Shown: positions 8,702-18,535 of the stretch, one piece after another | Position numbering within the stretch: position 1 is the stretch's first letter | How the letters are laid out: every line of letters starts with the position of its first letter | Assembly (NCBI GenBank): GCA_022706785.1 | Contig: JAKJBW010000009.1 | Location: 1 to 64,000 of the forward strand | DNA from: Bacillota bacterium | Lineage (GTDB): Bacteria; Bacillota; Clostridia; UBA1381; UMGS1253 | DNA: 64,000 nt | Direction of reading: 5' to 3' | Made by a program: the position numbers and the translations under genes | Notes under the pieces: model-generated | The model's database searches: none | The model's input: only the letters and a program-made list of their open reading frames with translations | What the model was told of the DNA's origin: nothing

Positions 8702-10084
8702 TCATCTCCTTCTTATAAATTTTTTCTTATCTTCAATCTTGCCTACCCAAAAAGCCCTGATAAGAATAAAGATTGCTATTGAAGAAAACAAGACGATAAA
8801 CAGACTGCCCCTGTTTAAGAATCCCCTGACATCAGACGTATCCCCTGCATCCTCAGGCGCAGCGCTTTGCCCGACTTCAGCGGAAGTAACATTTAACCTG
8901 CCGTTATAGGTTACCGTGCCATACCGGTTAGAGATATTATTTTCACCCAGATTCACATTTTGTATGCCATGATTAAAGTTTAAAAATGGTATGCGCTTAT
9001 TTTTCATACCGTCTATTATGTCCTTAAACTGCGCGATATTTAACCACGACGGCAGGGAGACTGCATAGTTCTCGTGCATGCTGTTTGCAAGAAACGCAGC
9101 CTTTGTTAAAAACGATTCGCGCTCTGCGCTTTGCGGCTCATATGCTTTACCCATCATACTGCTTGGCAGCCTGATCTCATAAACGGATTCGTTTAGTGTC
9201 ATATATTGCGTTAACGGATCTTGAAGCGCCGGGAAGGCAGTGTTTTCCGATACCGTGTAAACATCTGCGCCGCTGCCCTCCACCGCGAAATAGTGCGAAA
9301 AGCAGCCAAAAACATCGCCATAATCGGTCCGGCTTAAATACGCATCCGGCATCTGGATGGCGGTTGGGAAAATGCCCAGCGCCGCGAGATTGTCAATTGC
9401 GGTGTCCAGTTTTTCTATAACTTCATCAGGCATGGGCATGTCGTCTTGTGCGATTTGGGAAAATACAGGACAATGGATGATGGCCGTTCCCCCGCAGTCT
9501 GTGAGATACCGCAAAAGCTTCCCATATTGTTTTGCGGCCTGGCTGTCGCCGTTTAAATAAAACGGCATCGCAACAAAAATAAAAGGAACATTCCTTTCTT
9601 TCAGATAGCCGCCCATCTCACTGATCAGGTTAAAATCTGATATCGGATACACATAATCAAGCTTGACATAAAGTCCCGCCTGCACGCTTGTGGCTTCTAA
9701 GAACCCGCTTATCGCCGCTTTCCTGGCTGCGTCTACCTTATAATCATTATCCAGGCTGTCTAAGCGCAAAATCCTGCCCGTGTAATGCAACAGATCATTT
9801 TGGAGGCTCTCATTAACAGGCACCGTATCATCAAGATTTACGATAATCACATGGGTGTATGACCGGATAAGCCCTTTATCATACATCATCATGTTAACGG
9901 AAGAACAGCTTGCGCCCTTCATGATGATGTCATTGATGAGATGATAAACATCCGCCGCTTGTCCGCCTTTGGAAATACGATAGATAAGCAGCACGGTTTT
10001 ATTTGATTCTGCCTTGACCGGCATGGGCAGCACCAGCTGTAAAAGCAGCAGGATACCGGCGCTAATACATAAACAACGTTTCAT
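8702..10084 (-). CDS. DUF2334 (YdaL-like) extracellular polysaccharide deacetylase-like protein
   Basis: A 460-residue protein with signal peptide (ISAGILLLLQLVLPMPVKA) and a C-terminal membrane anchor (about 428-447) ending in a basic tail. The middle (LDYVYPISDFNLISEMGGYLKERNVPFIFVAMPFYL, in parts) has the look of DUF2334, a polysaccharide-deacetylase-like barrel, as in B. subtilis YdaL. It shares a 4-nt ATGA overlap with the upstream degenerate GGDEF gene, so the two are translationally coupled. A role in modifying the exported glycan is plausible but I see no complete classical NodB metal motif. Confidence 0.72.
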   Translation of the reverse strand: MKRCLCISAGILLLLQLVLPMPVKAESNKTVLLIYRISKGGQAADVYHLINDIIMKGASCSSVNMMMYDKGLIRSYTHVIIVNLDDTVPVNESLQNDLLHYTGRILRLDSLDNDYKVDAARKAAISGFLEATSVQAGLYVKLDYVYPISDFNLISEMGGYLKERNVPFIFVAMPFYLNGDSQAAKQYGKLLRYLTDCGGTAIIHCPVFSQIAQDDMPMPDEVIEKLDTAIDNLAALGIFPTAIQMPDAYLSRTDYGDVFGCFSHYFAVEGSGADVYTVSENTAFPALQDPLTQYMTLNESVYEIRLPSSMMGKAYEPQSAERESFLTKAAFLANSMHENYAVSLPSWLNIAQFKDIIDGMKNKRIPFLNFNHGIQNVNLGENNISNRYGTVTYNGRLNVTSAEVGQSAAPEDAGDTSDVRGFLNRGSLFIVLFSSIAIFILIRAFWVGKIEDKKKFIRRR

Positions 10085-10938
10085 ACATCATACTCCATGT
10101 TGGTTTTTGCTGCATTCCTAAGTTCAATGGAATCGTTGATATCAGCAGTATATTCCGCAATACCGATCTTCAGCTCAAGCTTTAAAGAGAAAGATTTTAC
10201 TTTTTCCTGTACATCGATATCCTTGACAGAAGCCTTGATGCTTTTTTTCACCCGGTCTGCTCCTTCCAGGTTAGAAATCATAATGAGCGAGAAAACACCC
10301 TCTTCATCTAAGAAAAACGCAAGGTCTTCAGAACGGCTTAAGCCGTCTATGCTGTCCGCAATCGTTTTTAGAAGATCGTCCATTGCTTTTGCGCCGATGA
10401 TCTTTGCAATATCGTCAAAATAATTCAATTTGATGAGCATAACACATAATTCTATATTCTTGCGACTTGCCATTGCAATATAATTGTTGAGGATTTTATG
10501 AAACATACGTTCATTTAACAGGTTTGTGTTTTCATGAAACCCAACCGTTGTTTCAAGCTTTTCATTAATCGCATGAATCTGTGCTTGTACTTCGGCCATG
10601 TATTTACGGAAAAATGAAACAACAATGCAGATGAGGGGGATTGCTAAAATCCAAAAATATGACATGACGTTTACCGGATACTGCTTAGATAAGGATAAAT
10701 AGAGTATATAGCTGCCATAGCTGAAAACGAAAAATACGCAGGCGCTCAGACAAAACATCATGCTTGTAAAGTACGAAGTGACAACAAAAAGAAACATAAC
10801 GTTTAACATGATAACAAACATCAGGTTGTCAGACGCCCATATAAACCAAATAACTGTGCAAAAAGCGTAAACAAAAGCCACCAGCAGCAGAAAATACAAA
10901 TCCAATTTTAACGAAGCTTTTTTCAGTGGATTGCTCAT
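10081..10938 (-). CDS. Membrane protein with degenerate GGDEF domain, YdaK-like c-di-GMP receptor
   Basis: A 285-residue protein with five or so transmembrane helices (15-110) and a C-terminal GGDEF-fold domain. The active-site motif is lost: residues 211-215 read DEEGV where GGDEF should be. Exactly five residues upstream, R202-S-E-D205 keeps the RxxD inhibitory site that binds c-di-GMP. This is the arrangement described for B. subtilis YdaK, a c-di-GMP receptor that activates the ydaJKLMN exopolysaccharide operon. Here too it is encoded inside the glycan synthase operon. Catalysis is very unlikely; binding is inference. Confidence 0.82.
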   Translation of the reverse strand: MSNPLKKASLKLDLYFLLLVAFVYAFCTVIWFIWASDNLMFVIMLNVMFLFVVTSYFTSMMFCLSACVFFVFSYGSYILYLSLSKQYPVNVMSYFWILAIPLICIVVSFFRKYMAEVQAQIHAINEKLETTVGFHENTNLLNERMFHKILNNYIAMASRKNIELCVMLIKLNYFDDIAKIIGAKAMDDLLKTIADSIDGLSRSEDLAFFLDEEGVFSLIMISNLEGADRVKKSIKASVKDIDVQEKVKSFSLKLELKIGIAEYTADINDSIELRNAAKTNMEYDV

Positions 10939-10939
10939 T

Positions 10940-12472
10940 TCAGGCCTCCTGATTTTGATAGGATTGTTCTTGCCCCGTCCGGTCTTGTTTTTTTAGTTTC
11001 AAGATTTTACGCCTGTGGAGCAAATGCCCTGCCCAATATACGGCCAAATAGATCAGGGTAAGAAACATCAGATCAAACGTCACGTTAGTTAAAAACAGAT
11101 GTTTTTCAAGGTCAGCATCGCCTGCGCCCAAAACGGCAATGAGCAGCTGCATAAGCCCTGTTAAGCCGACAATAACGGAAAACTCCACCGCAAGCAGCCC
11201 CGCCTTAAACCTTTGTTTGTAAAACCTGTAGTACAGATAGCCTCCCACAGCATAAAAAATGATATAAAAAATAAGAAACCATCCTATCGAATGCGGTATG
11301 ATATGCTTTTTGATAAAGCTGTAGCCTGAAAAGAGGTATGTCTTTGCAAGGGGCGGTTTTCCGCTCGTTTTTAAATAGTTCCCAACCATATCCGGCTTGA
11401 TGGTGAAAGACTGCGACGTTCCGGCTTGAAGCTGGTGCATGAGCGGGAAGTAGTTTTTCACATAGTATAATCCAATCTTTGTAATCGAAACCCGGTCATA
11501 TAACATACCGTAAAGGAGCGGAGAGTTGATGAGTGCGACAGGATACCTGTCAAAAGCCGTAGTGTCTTTTAATATAGCAAGCTGCGGAGAAACATTTAAA
11601 TCCGTTATCTTGTCTTCCTTGTCGGCATAGCGCATAACGCCCAGGGTCATTGAATTGTACGCGTTGATATAAGCTATTTCATCACTGATGGCGGCATAGG
11701 TGATTACGGCGCAGGAAATAACAGCCAGCGCCGAGACGGCTGCAAAAACGCGCCAGAATTTTTCCCGATAAAGCGTCATCAGCCTTAACGTAAAGGCCGC
11801 GATCAAAATCGCGACAGGCGCATTCTGTTGCTTTGCGCCAACCAGGGTTACGCCTGCTATGGTGTATAAAACCAGCCATAGGGTTTTGGGCGCTTCTTTT
11901 TCCAGTATTTTAATCAGGCAGGCAATCAGCATCAACAGAGCGGTATAGGTGAGCGCTTCGCCGTAAAAGGAATTAAAGTATAAAAGGTAGGCAAAGTCGC
12001 CAAATATCAGTACAAATAAACCGCAAAAAATCCAGGACAACAATCTTTTTTTCGCGTTGCTGTATTTTGAAAACACCGCAATAGTTCCTGTTTCAATCCT
12101 TTTTAATATGATCTTTGCGGCGATCAGGTAAACACCCGCATACAAAAACCCAATAAATCTGATATCGTAAAATTTGCTGTCAAAAATTTTATTTAACCCC
12201 ACAGACAGCGCAATGATGATGCTCTGTGTTGAAATAAAGGGTACCTTATTGTCAATATACCAATTTGAGATACGATATTTATTGGTGAAATAATTGAAAA
12301 ATTTATCCGCATTTGTGCCATCCAAATGAGAAAGACCCCTGTTGTGGATTAGCCTGAAAAAGTCGCCGTTATCCGCAACCCCGTGCGGAAACAGAAATAA
12401 CCACAGGAGTATAAGCAATGCCAAAAGCAGCACGCCGAAAATATGAGGTTTCATATACTTTTTAAGCTTCAT
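10940..12472 (-). CDS. Polytopic membrane protein, GT-C glycosyltransferase-like
   Basis: A 510-residue protein with about 10-12 transmembrane helices. The first periplasmic loop carries ADNGDFFRLI, acidic residues after the first helix as in GT-C lipid-sugar glycosyltransferases. It lies between the GH8-like and GGDEF-like genes and has no counterpart in the B. subtilis ydaJKLMN operon as I remember it. It may add a side group to the polymer or act in lipid-linked sugar transfer; the family is not certain. Start ATG 12472 has GGGGAAG upstream, 18 bases after the previous gene. Confidence 0.6.
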   Translation of the reverse strand: MKLKKYMKPHIFGVLLLALLILLWLFLFPHGVADNGDFFRLIHNRGLSHLDGTNADKFFNYFTNKYRISNWYIDNKVPFISTQSIIIALSVGLNKIFDSKFYDIRFIGFLYAGVYLIAAKIILKRIETGTIAVFSKYSNAKKRLLSWIFCGLFVLIFGDFAYLLYFNSFYGEALTYTALLMLIACLIKILEKEAPKTLWLVLYTIAGVTLVGAKQQNAPVAILIAAFTLRLMTLYREKFWRVFAAVSALAVISCAVITYAAISDEIAYINAYNSMTLGVMRYADKEDKITDLNVSPQLAILKDTTAFDRYPVALINSPLLYGMLYDRVSITKIGLYYVKNYFPLMHQLQAGTSQSFTIKPDMVGNYLKTSGKPPLAKTYLFSGYSFIKKHIIPHSIGWFLIFYIIFYAVGGYLYYRFYKQRFKAGLLAVEFSVIVGLTGLMQLLIAVLGAGDADLEKHLFLTNVTFDLMFLTLIYLAVYWAGHLLHRRKILKLKKQDRTGQEQSYQNQEA

Positions 12473-12490
12473 TTCAACTTCCCCTTAAGG

Positions 12491-13645
12491 CTAAGGCGTA
12501 TCCAGCGCCAATGCCCACATAGCCAGCAGATTGTCAAATGAATACACCTCAAGGTTTGAAGCATTGCCGAAAGAGCCATATATTTCACTGTCCGGATCCA
12601 TTACCTGTAATTGATAAAGCGATGATTTGCAACGCTGGTAAAGGTCATCGTCCCCTATTCTCCGGGCAATCAGCATGATGATGGCATAGACAGCCGAGCT
12701 TTGCATATCGGAAGCCGCAATACCATCCTTATCATATTTTGTGAAAACGCTGCCGTTTGCAAGTTGTAGCTTTAACCAATCGATATCCTGCTGTTTATAA
12801 TTGTCTGTCTGACACAGGTAATAGAGCGTTAACATGGAGGTAAGCATATCAAACTTATGGGTTTGTTGATAGCTTTGGCTTTCGATATCATATTGATCCC
12901 GAAACAGCGGCATATTTTCTGCGACCCTGCCCTCATTTATCAGAAGAAGGGATTTATGATATACCTTGCGCCACTTCCTGTCATAAACCGCCAGCTTTCT
13001 CATTGAAAAAATATCGAGGTAAGAAAGATGCGCCCGGTTCATGGATTTGTTTGACATAAAATCATAGCCATCTGTTAGTATTTCTTCTTTAACACAGTAT
13101 TTATACAGGGATTTTGAAATTTTATCCGCAGCCCTGCGGTAATTGACATCAGAAAACACGGCCGCGCCGCTGTACAGTGCGCCTGCGATACGAAGATCGT
13201 CTACCGAAGCGGTTGAAGCAGCGTTGATAGAAGAAGTCCTCCAGGAAAACAAGTTTTGTTCTGTCATCAGCTCTGTTTTTAAGAAGCGCCAGGCGGTATC
13301 AAAGAGCGCTTTATCTCTAATTTGAACAGCATAGCTCATAATGAGCCCCTGCGATTCGCTAAGGACATCATGCCCTTTTGTCAACGTATCCGATGGAGCG
13401 TCAACATAGTTTGTATAAACGCCGCCTTGGGCGTTCATCAATTTATGGATAACAAACTCCCTGCATGCCTCGTACTGTTTTGATTGCGATACCTGATTTG
13501 TATCATCATGCGCCAAAACAGTTAACAACTCCGCCTCTTTTTTCCTTTCACTGATATGATTAAGCATTAAGGCAATAACTGCTATGGCAATTACAGTAAC
13601 AAAGACAGGCAAAGCGTTCCTTTTCCCTTTAAAAAAATTACGCAT
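12491..13645 (-). CDS. GH8-like glycoside hydrolase, YdaJ-like
   Basis: I start it at ATG 13645 because GGAAGGAAGG lies directly upstream; an in-frame TTG at 13684 adds 13 residues but has a poor ribosome site. The 384-residue protein has one N-terminal membrane anchor (10-29) and an (alpha/alpha)6-type repeat pattern. LSESQGLIMSYA (E98 as likely general acid) and SVDDLRIAGALY (D149-D150) resemble family 8 glycosidases such as BcsZ and YdaJ. Glycan synthase operons often encode such a hydrolase to trim or release the polymer. It is the first gene of the operon. Confidence 0.75.
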   Translation of the reverse strand: MRNFFKGKRNALPVFVTVIAIAVIALMLNHISERKKEAELLTVLAHDDTNQVSQSKQYEACREFVIHKLMNAQGGVYTNYVDAPSDTLTKGHDVLSESQGLIMSYAVQIRDKALFDTAWRFLKTELMTEQNLFSWRTSSINAASTASVDDLRIAGALYSGAAVFSDVNYRRAADKISKSLYKYCVKEEILTDGYDFMSNKSMNRAHLSYLDIFSMRKLAVYDRKWRKVYHKSLLLINEGRVAENMPLFRDQYDIESQSYQQTHKFDMLTSMLTLYYLCQTDNYKQQDIDWLKLQLANGSVFTKYDKDGIAASDMQSSAVYAIIMLIARRIGDDDLYQRCKSSLYQLQVMDPDSEIYGSFGNASNLEVYSFDNLLAMWALALDTP

Positions 13646-13758
13646 AGCCTTCCTTCCGGTTTCACAGTTCAACTGCATATCCAACTTCTTCTTAATTGAG
13701 GCTTTCTTTGATTGATGGATAGGTATAAATATAGCGCCACACTTTTGTAAGTACCCCT

Positions 13759-13771
13759 GTCATAGTATGAC
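13759..13771. promoter_or_regulatory. Perfect palindrome upstream of the exopolysaccharide operon
   Basis: GTCATAGTATGAC reads the same on both strands and lies about 115 bases before the first gene of the EPS operon. A weak promoter (TTACAA, 17 nt, TATACC on the minus strand, about 13747-13719) is nearby. It could be an operator; the regulator is unknown. Nothing else is seen in 13772-13880. Confidence 0.3.
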
Positions 13772-13885
13772 GCAATATTTAAATAACTATTAATAAGTTT
13801 ATGATCCTAAAGCATGATAAGAAAATAATCTGGCCGGGAACGAAATCACTGTTCCTGCAGAAATATGCAGCTTTCTTCTCAGGAC

Positions 13886-13916
13886 CATGGGCGTTCGAGT
13901 CCCTTCACCCGCGCCA
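13886..13916 (+). other. tRNA 3'-end fragment (tRNA-Gly-like)
   Basis: The piece has a TTCGAGTCCC T-loop and ends CACCCGCGCCA with a CCA tail, like the last third of tRNA-Gly. No matching 5' acceptor, D-arm or anticodon arm lies upstream, so it is not a working tRNA gene. It is followed by a terminator hairpin. Confidence 0.5.
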
Positions 13917-13923
13917 ATCATAA

Positions 13924-13963
13924 AAATCCGAACCTCGCACCAATTGGCGATAGGTTCGGATTT
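13924..13963 (-). terminator. Terminator of the trp operon
   Basis: A 12-bp perfect stem, AAATCCGAACCT with AGGTTCGGATTT, starts 16 bases after the trpA stop on the minus strand and ends in a TTTTTA run. Confidence 0.8.
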
Positions 13964-13978
13964 GTTGTTTATACTGAT

Positions 13979-14776
13979 TCAATCAAGCAAGCTTTCCTTC
14001 AAAGCTTTTGTAAACGCTGCTACCGATTGCAGCTTTTCTTTTTCCGTTCTGCCCTGCGCCACTCTTTGAACGACAGCTGAGCCTACAATAACACCATCGC
14101 CGTATTGTCTTAACTGATGCGATTGTTCAGGTGAAGATATACCAAAACCTAAGCATTTTGGAACATCTGAAAACGCATTCAAGGTGTGGAACATCTTATC
14201 AAAATCCGTCTGAAAATCCGTCCGCATACCCGTGACTCCCAGAGAAGACACGCAATATAAAAAGCCTTTCGCCTGCTTTGTAATGCGTTCCATCCTCTGC
14301 CCGCAAGAGGTTGGCGCCACCATGCTGATTTGATACACGCCGTATTTTTCCGTCAGTTCCTTTAGTTCAGCGCTTTCCTCAAAAGGCAGGTCGGGAACAA
14401 TCAGTCCGTCTACCCCGCTGCCAGCACACGCTTTAAAAAAAGCTTCCTCACCGAAATGCAAAATACTGTTATAATACATCAAAAAAACCAGCGGGATTTG
14501 GGTTTTTTCACGAAGCGTCCGTACCATATCAAAAATTTTTACAAGTGTTGCTCCGCCTGCTAACGCTCGCAAATTTGCTTCCTGTATAACCGGTCCCTCC
14601 GCGATCGGATCGGAAAACGGGATCCCCAGCTCCACAATGTCTGCCCCGCTCTGCTCCATCCGTAAAACCAGCTCGGCGGTAGTCAAAAGATCAGGATCGC
14701 CCGCGGTAATAAACGTTATCAGCGCTTTTTGCTTCTGCTTGCGCAGCATACGGAACTTTTCGTCAATCCTGTTCAC
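13979..14776 (-). CDS. trpA: Tryptophan synthase alpha chain
   Basis: A 265-residue TIM barrel that cleaves indole-3-glycerol phosphate to indole and glyceraldehyde 3-phosphate, passing indole to TrpB. Seen motifs: [26 protein letters not shown] (catalytic Glu and Asp), [24 protein letters not shown] and [10 protein letters not shown] choose GTG 14776 (MNRIDEKF) because GGGGGTGG sits six bases upstream and this is the usual family start; the frame is open to 14794. It overlaps trpB by 14 nt and is the last trp gene. Confidence 0.96.
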   Translation of the reverse strand: MNRIDEKFRMLRKQKQKALITFITAGDPDLLTTAELVLRMEQSGADIVELGIPFSDPIAEGPVIQEANLRALAGGATLVKIFDMVRTLREKTQIPLVFLMYYNSILHFGEEAFFKACAGSGVDGLIVPDLPFEESAELKELTEKYGVYQISMVAPTSCGQRMERITKQAKGFLYCVSSLGVTGMRTDFQTDFDKMFHTLNAFSDVPKCLGFGISSPEQSHQLRQYGDGVIVGSAVVQRVAQGRTEKEKLQSVAAFTKALKESLLD

Positions 14777-15953
14777 CAATTTCCACCCCCACATATTTCG
14801 CTATCGAATGTACGTCCTTATCTCCCCGGCCGGACAGGCAAATGACCAATATGTCTTCCCTGTTCATAGCCGGCGCTGTTTTCATTGCCTGCGCTACGGC
14901 ATGCGCGCTTTCTATGGCGGGAATAATGCCTTCCGTTACGGCAAGATACTGGAACGCTTCCACGGCTTCCCGGTCTGTGACCGCCAAATACTCTGCACGC
15001 CCTGTGCGGGCAAGATGTGCATGCTCCGGCCCAACACCCGGATAATCCAATCCGGCCGATATGGAATAGACCGGCATAATGCCGCCGTCATTATCCTGCA
15101 AAAATAAGGATTTCATACCGTGCAGCACGCCCTTTTCTCCTTTTGTCAGGGTTGCCGCATGGTACGGCGTATCTGTTCCCTTTCCGCCGGCTTCCGCACC
15201 GATGAGCCGAACCTCCGGATGGGGAATGAATTCGTAAAAGGCGCCCATGGCGTTGCTTCCACCCCCTACACAGGCGACGACCACATCGGGAAGCCTGCCC
15301 TCTGTGCGGAGCATCTGTTCTTTGATTTCCTTTCCGATCACACTTTGAAAATCCCGAACAATCGTAGGATAAGGATGAGGCCCCATAGTGGAACCCAGTA
15401 CATAAAAGGTATCATCCGCCCTTGCAGCCCACGCCCTCATGGCCTCGTTACAGGCATCCTTAAGCGTTCTCGTGCCGCTCTTTACAGGCGTGACCTTAGC
15501 GCCCAGCAGATTCATACGAAAAACATTGAGTTCTTGCCTTTTGGTATCCTCCTCACCCATAAAGACTTCGCATGCCATACCAAATAAGGCGGCGCCGGTT
15601 GCAGTTGCCACGCCGTGCTGTCCCGCGCCCGTCTCCGCGATTACCTTTGTTTTCCCCATTCTTCTGGCAAGCAGCAGCTGGCCTAAAACATTGTTGATTT
15701 TATGGGCGCCGGTATGATTCAAGTCCTCACGCTTTAAATAAATTTTTGCGCCGCCGAGGTCCTCTGTCATTCTTTTTGCATAATATAAAAGAGACGGCCG
15801 GTTGGCGTATTCATTCAGATAACATGCCAATTCCTTCACAAAGCCAGGGTCTTTTATAGCGCTTCCATACGCTTTCTCCAGTTCCTCCAACGCCGCTATA
15901 AGGGTTTCGGGCGCATAGCGTCCGCCGAATTCTCCAAACCTTCCACGACTCAT
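14763..15953 (-). CDS. trpB: Tryptophan synthase beta chain
   Basis: A 396-residue PLP enzyme that condenses indole with serine. It shows [15 protein letters not shown] at the N-terminus, [15 protein letters not shown] (the PLP lysine), [18 protein letters not shown] and a late SGRGDKD. The frame is open to 16091 and into trpF, but ATG 15953 fits the family start and follows AAAGGATG. This leaves a gap of about 110 bases after trpF, unusual in this otherwise tightly overlapping operon. Confidence 0.97.
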   Translation of the reverse strand: MSRGRFGEFGGRYAPETLIAALEELEKAYGSAIKDPGFVKELACYLNEYANRPSLLYYAKRMTEDLGGAKIYLKREDLNHTGAHKINNVLGQLLLARRMGKTKVIAETGAGQHGVATATGAALFGMACEVFMGEEDTKRQELNVFRMNLLGAKVTPVKSGTRTLKDACNEAMRAWAARADDTFYVLGSTMGPHPYPTIVRDFQSVIGKEIKEQMLRTEGRLPDVVVACVGGGSNAMGAFYEFIPHPEVRLIGAEAGGKGTDTPYHAATLTKGEKGVLHGMKSLFLQDNDGGIMPVYSISAGLDYPGVGPEHAHLARTGRAEYLAVTDREAVEAFQYLAVTEGIIPAIESAHAVAQAMKTAPAMNREDILVICLSGRGDKDVHSIAKYVGVEIGEQD

Positions 15954-16062
15954 TGTGATGACCATCCTTTCGCACATACCGGGATGTTTTGCCTGATTTG
16001 ATTGATCAAATCCGTGCCGTCCATTGCGGCGCGAAAAGGTATGACTCCCGGTTTGAAAAAAT

Positions 16063-16677
16063 CTATTGTTCAAGCTTTGCACCCCGTACAATTTCTATCA
16101 GCCTTTTGATTTTACTTTCGTCTTTCAGTCCGTTTGTTTCCGCTCCGCTGCTTATGTCCACCATGTATGGCGCGAAGCGGACCGCTACTTCTTTTATATT
16201 GCCCTCATTAAGCCCGCCTGCCAGAATCAGGGCGGCGGTATCCACGCCGCTCAACCAATCCCAGCAGAATGGACTCCCGCTTCCGCCGCAGCCTGCGTCC
16301 AGTAAAACACGATGCGCACAGCAGCCATCGACACGCTCCAGTGCGCTTTTATTTTCTATACAAACAGCTTTCCATACTTCGCCGTCAAAGCGCGCCTTAA
16401 TATCTAAAATATCCTGTTGTGTTTCCGCTCCATGCAGCTGGATCACATGAAGCCCTGTTTCACGTGCAATTTTTATCATCTCTTCAGTTTGCGCATTGAC
16501 GAAAACCCCGACCGCGCGGATATGAGGATGAAGCGCTTGCACCAGAACTTTTGCCTGCCCGACCGTCACCCTGCGTTTGCTTTTGGCAAATACAAATCCC
16601 GCATAATCAGGGCGGTACCGGTTGACCGCATAAATATCCTCTATGCCGGTCAGGCCACAGATCTTAATCTTCATCAT
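16063..16677 (-). CDS. trpF: Phosphoribosylanthranilate isomerase
   Basis: A 204-residue TIM barrel that isomerises N-(5'-phosphoribosyl)anthranilate to CdRP. Motifs: [11 protein letters not shown] (catalytic Cys), [36 protein letters not shown] and [11 protein letters not shown]. It overlaps trpC by 14 nt. Two adjacent ATG codons (16677 and 16674) share the ribosome site GGGGGATC. Confidence 0.96.
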   Translation of the reverse strand: MMKIKICGLTGIEDIYAVNRYRPDYAGFVFAKSKRRVTVGQAKVLVQALHPHIRAVGVFVNAQTEEMIKIARETGLHVIQLHGAETQQDILDIKARFDGEVWKAVCIENKSALERVDGCCAHRVLLDAGCGGSGSPFCWDWLSGVDTAALILAGGLNEGNIKEVAVRFAPYMVDISSGAETNGLKDESKIKRLIEIVRGAKLEQ

Positions 16678-17455
16678 TTGTGATCCCCCGCAATTTCAAA
16701 ACCGACCTTTGGATATCGTCTGACCGCATAAACAGCTCGCCTATCAATGCCGCATGGGCGCCGCAGCCTCTCACATATGCCAAATCTTCAAAGCTCCGGA
16801 TGCCGCTCTCACTCACCACAACTTTATCCTTAGGCATCCCTTTTACAAGCCGTGCGGTAGTGGAAATATCTTCGGCAAAGGTATGCAGGCTGCGGTTATT
16901 GATGCCGATCAGACCAAAGGAAAGGGACAATACCCGCTCCAATTCCGTTTCGTCGTGCACCTCCGCAAGACACGCCATACGCAAGCTGTGCGCCAGCCCG
17001 GAAAATAATTTGAGCTGCGCATCGTTTAGAAGCGCCGCTATAAGCAAAATACAGTCCGCGCCCAGAAGATACGCCTCGTAGATTTGGTATTCGTCTATAA
17101 TAAAATCCTTGCGCAGCAGCGGAAGGGGCGAGATGGCCCTGATGTCGGATAAATATTGGCTGTTTCCTTGAAAATAGTGTTGCTCTGTCAGGACAGACAG
17201 CGCTTGTACCGGCGAAGATAAATATGCCTTTGTAATGTCAATATGGTCAAAGTTCCGGCGGATCAGCCCCTTGGACGGGGACGCCTTTTTCACCTCCGCA
17301 ATGATTGAGATGTCCTTACATACAAGCGCGTCGGCAAATGGCAAAGGCATCCTTGCCGCCTGTTTTGTTTTTTCCTGCAACAGGGATAACGGGTATTTTT
17401 GTTTCAGCAGCTCCAATTCCTGCGCTTTTTTAGCGGCGATTTTTTCTAAAATCAT
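16664..17455 (-). CDS. trpC: Indole-3-glycerol phosphate synthase
   Basis: A 263-residue TIM barrel closing the indole ring. It shows SIIAEVKKASPSKGLIR, LSVLTEQHYFQGN, LLRKDFIIDEYQIYEA (catalytic Lys and Glu), IGINNRSL and VVSESGI. I use ATG 17455 (MILEKI), which gives an ATGA overlap with the trpD stop; a codon at 17461 is also possible. Separate trpC and trpF, not fused as in enterobacteria. Confidence 0.96.
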   Translation of the reverse strand: MILEKIAAKKAQELELLKQKYPLSLLQEKTKQAARMPLPFADALVCKDISIIAEVKKASPSKGLIRRNFDHIDITKAYLSSPVQALSVLTEQHYFQGNSQYLSDIRAISPLPLLRKDFIIDEYQIYEAYLLGADCILLIAALLNDAQLKLFSGLAHSLRMACLAEVHDETELERVLSLSFGLIGINNRSLHTFAEDISTTARLVKGMPKDKVVVSESGIRSFEDLAYVRGCGAHAALIGELFMRSDDIQRSVLKLRGITNDED

Positions 17456-18489
17456 AGGCATACATCGCTCTTTTCGGCCAATTGATTGGACAGACAGATC
17501 AATTGCTCTAATTTTCCCATTGCCCTTTTGCGGTCAATGGACTCTTCGGCCAACAGAATGCCATCGCGGATAGTTTTCGCTTTTCCGGCACAATAGATGG
17601 CCGCCCCGGCATTGAGCAGTACGATATCCCGTTTGGGGCCTGTGACGCCATTTAAAATATCCAGGGTGTCCCGCCTGTTTTCTTTTGCCGTTCCGCCCGT
17701 GATCTCATGCTTTTGGGCGCGGGCAAACCCATACATTTCCGGGGTAACCGTATCATCCGTCACACGGCCGTCCTTAATTTCGGAGATTTTTGTTTCTCCC
17801 AGATTAGAAATCTCATCCATGCCGTTGTCCACCCCGCTCACGACCATCCCCCGCCGTATACCCATATGAAGCATGGCGTGCGCCAAGGGATTTACAAGAC
17901 CGGGGTCAAATACGCCAATCAACTGACAGGCCGCGTCAGACGGGTTGGAAATAGGCCCTAAAATATTGAATATCGAACGCACGCCCAGCTCCGACCTTAC
18001 CTGAGACGCGCTTTTCATAAACCTGTGAAAGGTCCGGGCAAACATAAATCCGATCCCGATTTCTTCCACGCACCGCTGTGTCATCTCCGGCTCAAGCATG
18101 ATGTTCACACCCAGCTCTTCCAGCAGATCCGCACTGCCGCTTTTGCTGGAAATTGCACGGTTCCCATGTTTGGCGATGGGCACGCCCGCTCCCGCAATCA
18201 CAAATGCGGCAGTTGTGGATATGTTAAACGTGTTGGTCCCATCGCCGCCCGTACCCACACAGTCAATATAGCCGGGCACCTTAGGACGAATGTGGGAAGC
18301 CTTCTCCTTCATGGTAAGCGCGCAGCCGGTGATTTCATCAATGGTTTCGCCTTTTAAGCGAAGCGCGATCAGAAACGCACTGATCTGAGCCGGCGTAGCG
18401 CCTCCGTCAAGAACCTTATCCATGGCATAACGGGCTTCTTCTACCGTCAAATGCTGGCCCGACACTAATTTTCCGATAATCGTTTTCAT
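17452..18489 (-). CDS. trpD: Anthranilate phosphoribosyltransferase
   Basis: A 345-residue enzyme joining anthranilate and PRPP. Motifs: CVGTGGDGTNTFNISTTAAFV (in parts, the PRPP loop), KHGNRAISSKSGSADLLEELG, and FNILGPISNP. ATG 18489 (MKTIIGKLVSGQ) matches the family start; an in-frame codon at 18513 adds eight basic residues. Just upstream are three GAG triplets at 5-nt spacing (18504-18516) that partly overlap the ribosome site, a weak echo of the TRAP site before trpE. Confidence 0.96.
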   Translation of the reverse strand: MKTIIGKLVSGQHLTVEEARYAMDKVLDGGATPAQISAFLIALRLKGETIDEITGCALTMKEKASHIRPKVPGYIDCVGTGGDGTNTFNISTTAAFVIAGAGVPIAKHGNRAISSKSGSADLLEELGVNIMLEPEMTQRCVEEIGIGFMFARTFHRFMKSASQVRSELGVRSIFNILGPISNPSDAACQLIGVFDPGLVNPLAHAMLHMGIRRGMVVSGVDNGMDEISNLGETKISEIKDGRVTDDTVTPEMYGFARAQKHEITGGTAKENRRDTLDILNGVTGPKRDIVLLNAGAAIYCAGKAKTIRDGILLAEESIDRKRAMGKLEQLICLSNQLAEKSDVCL

Positions 18490-18535
18490 ATATTTTGCCG
18501 CCTCTCTTCTCATCTCATTTTTTTGGAAAATCTCA

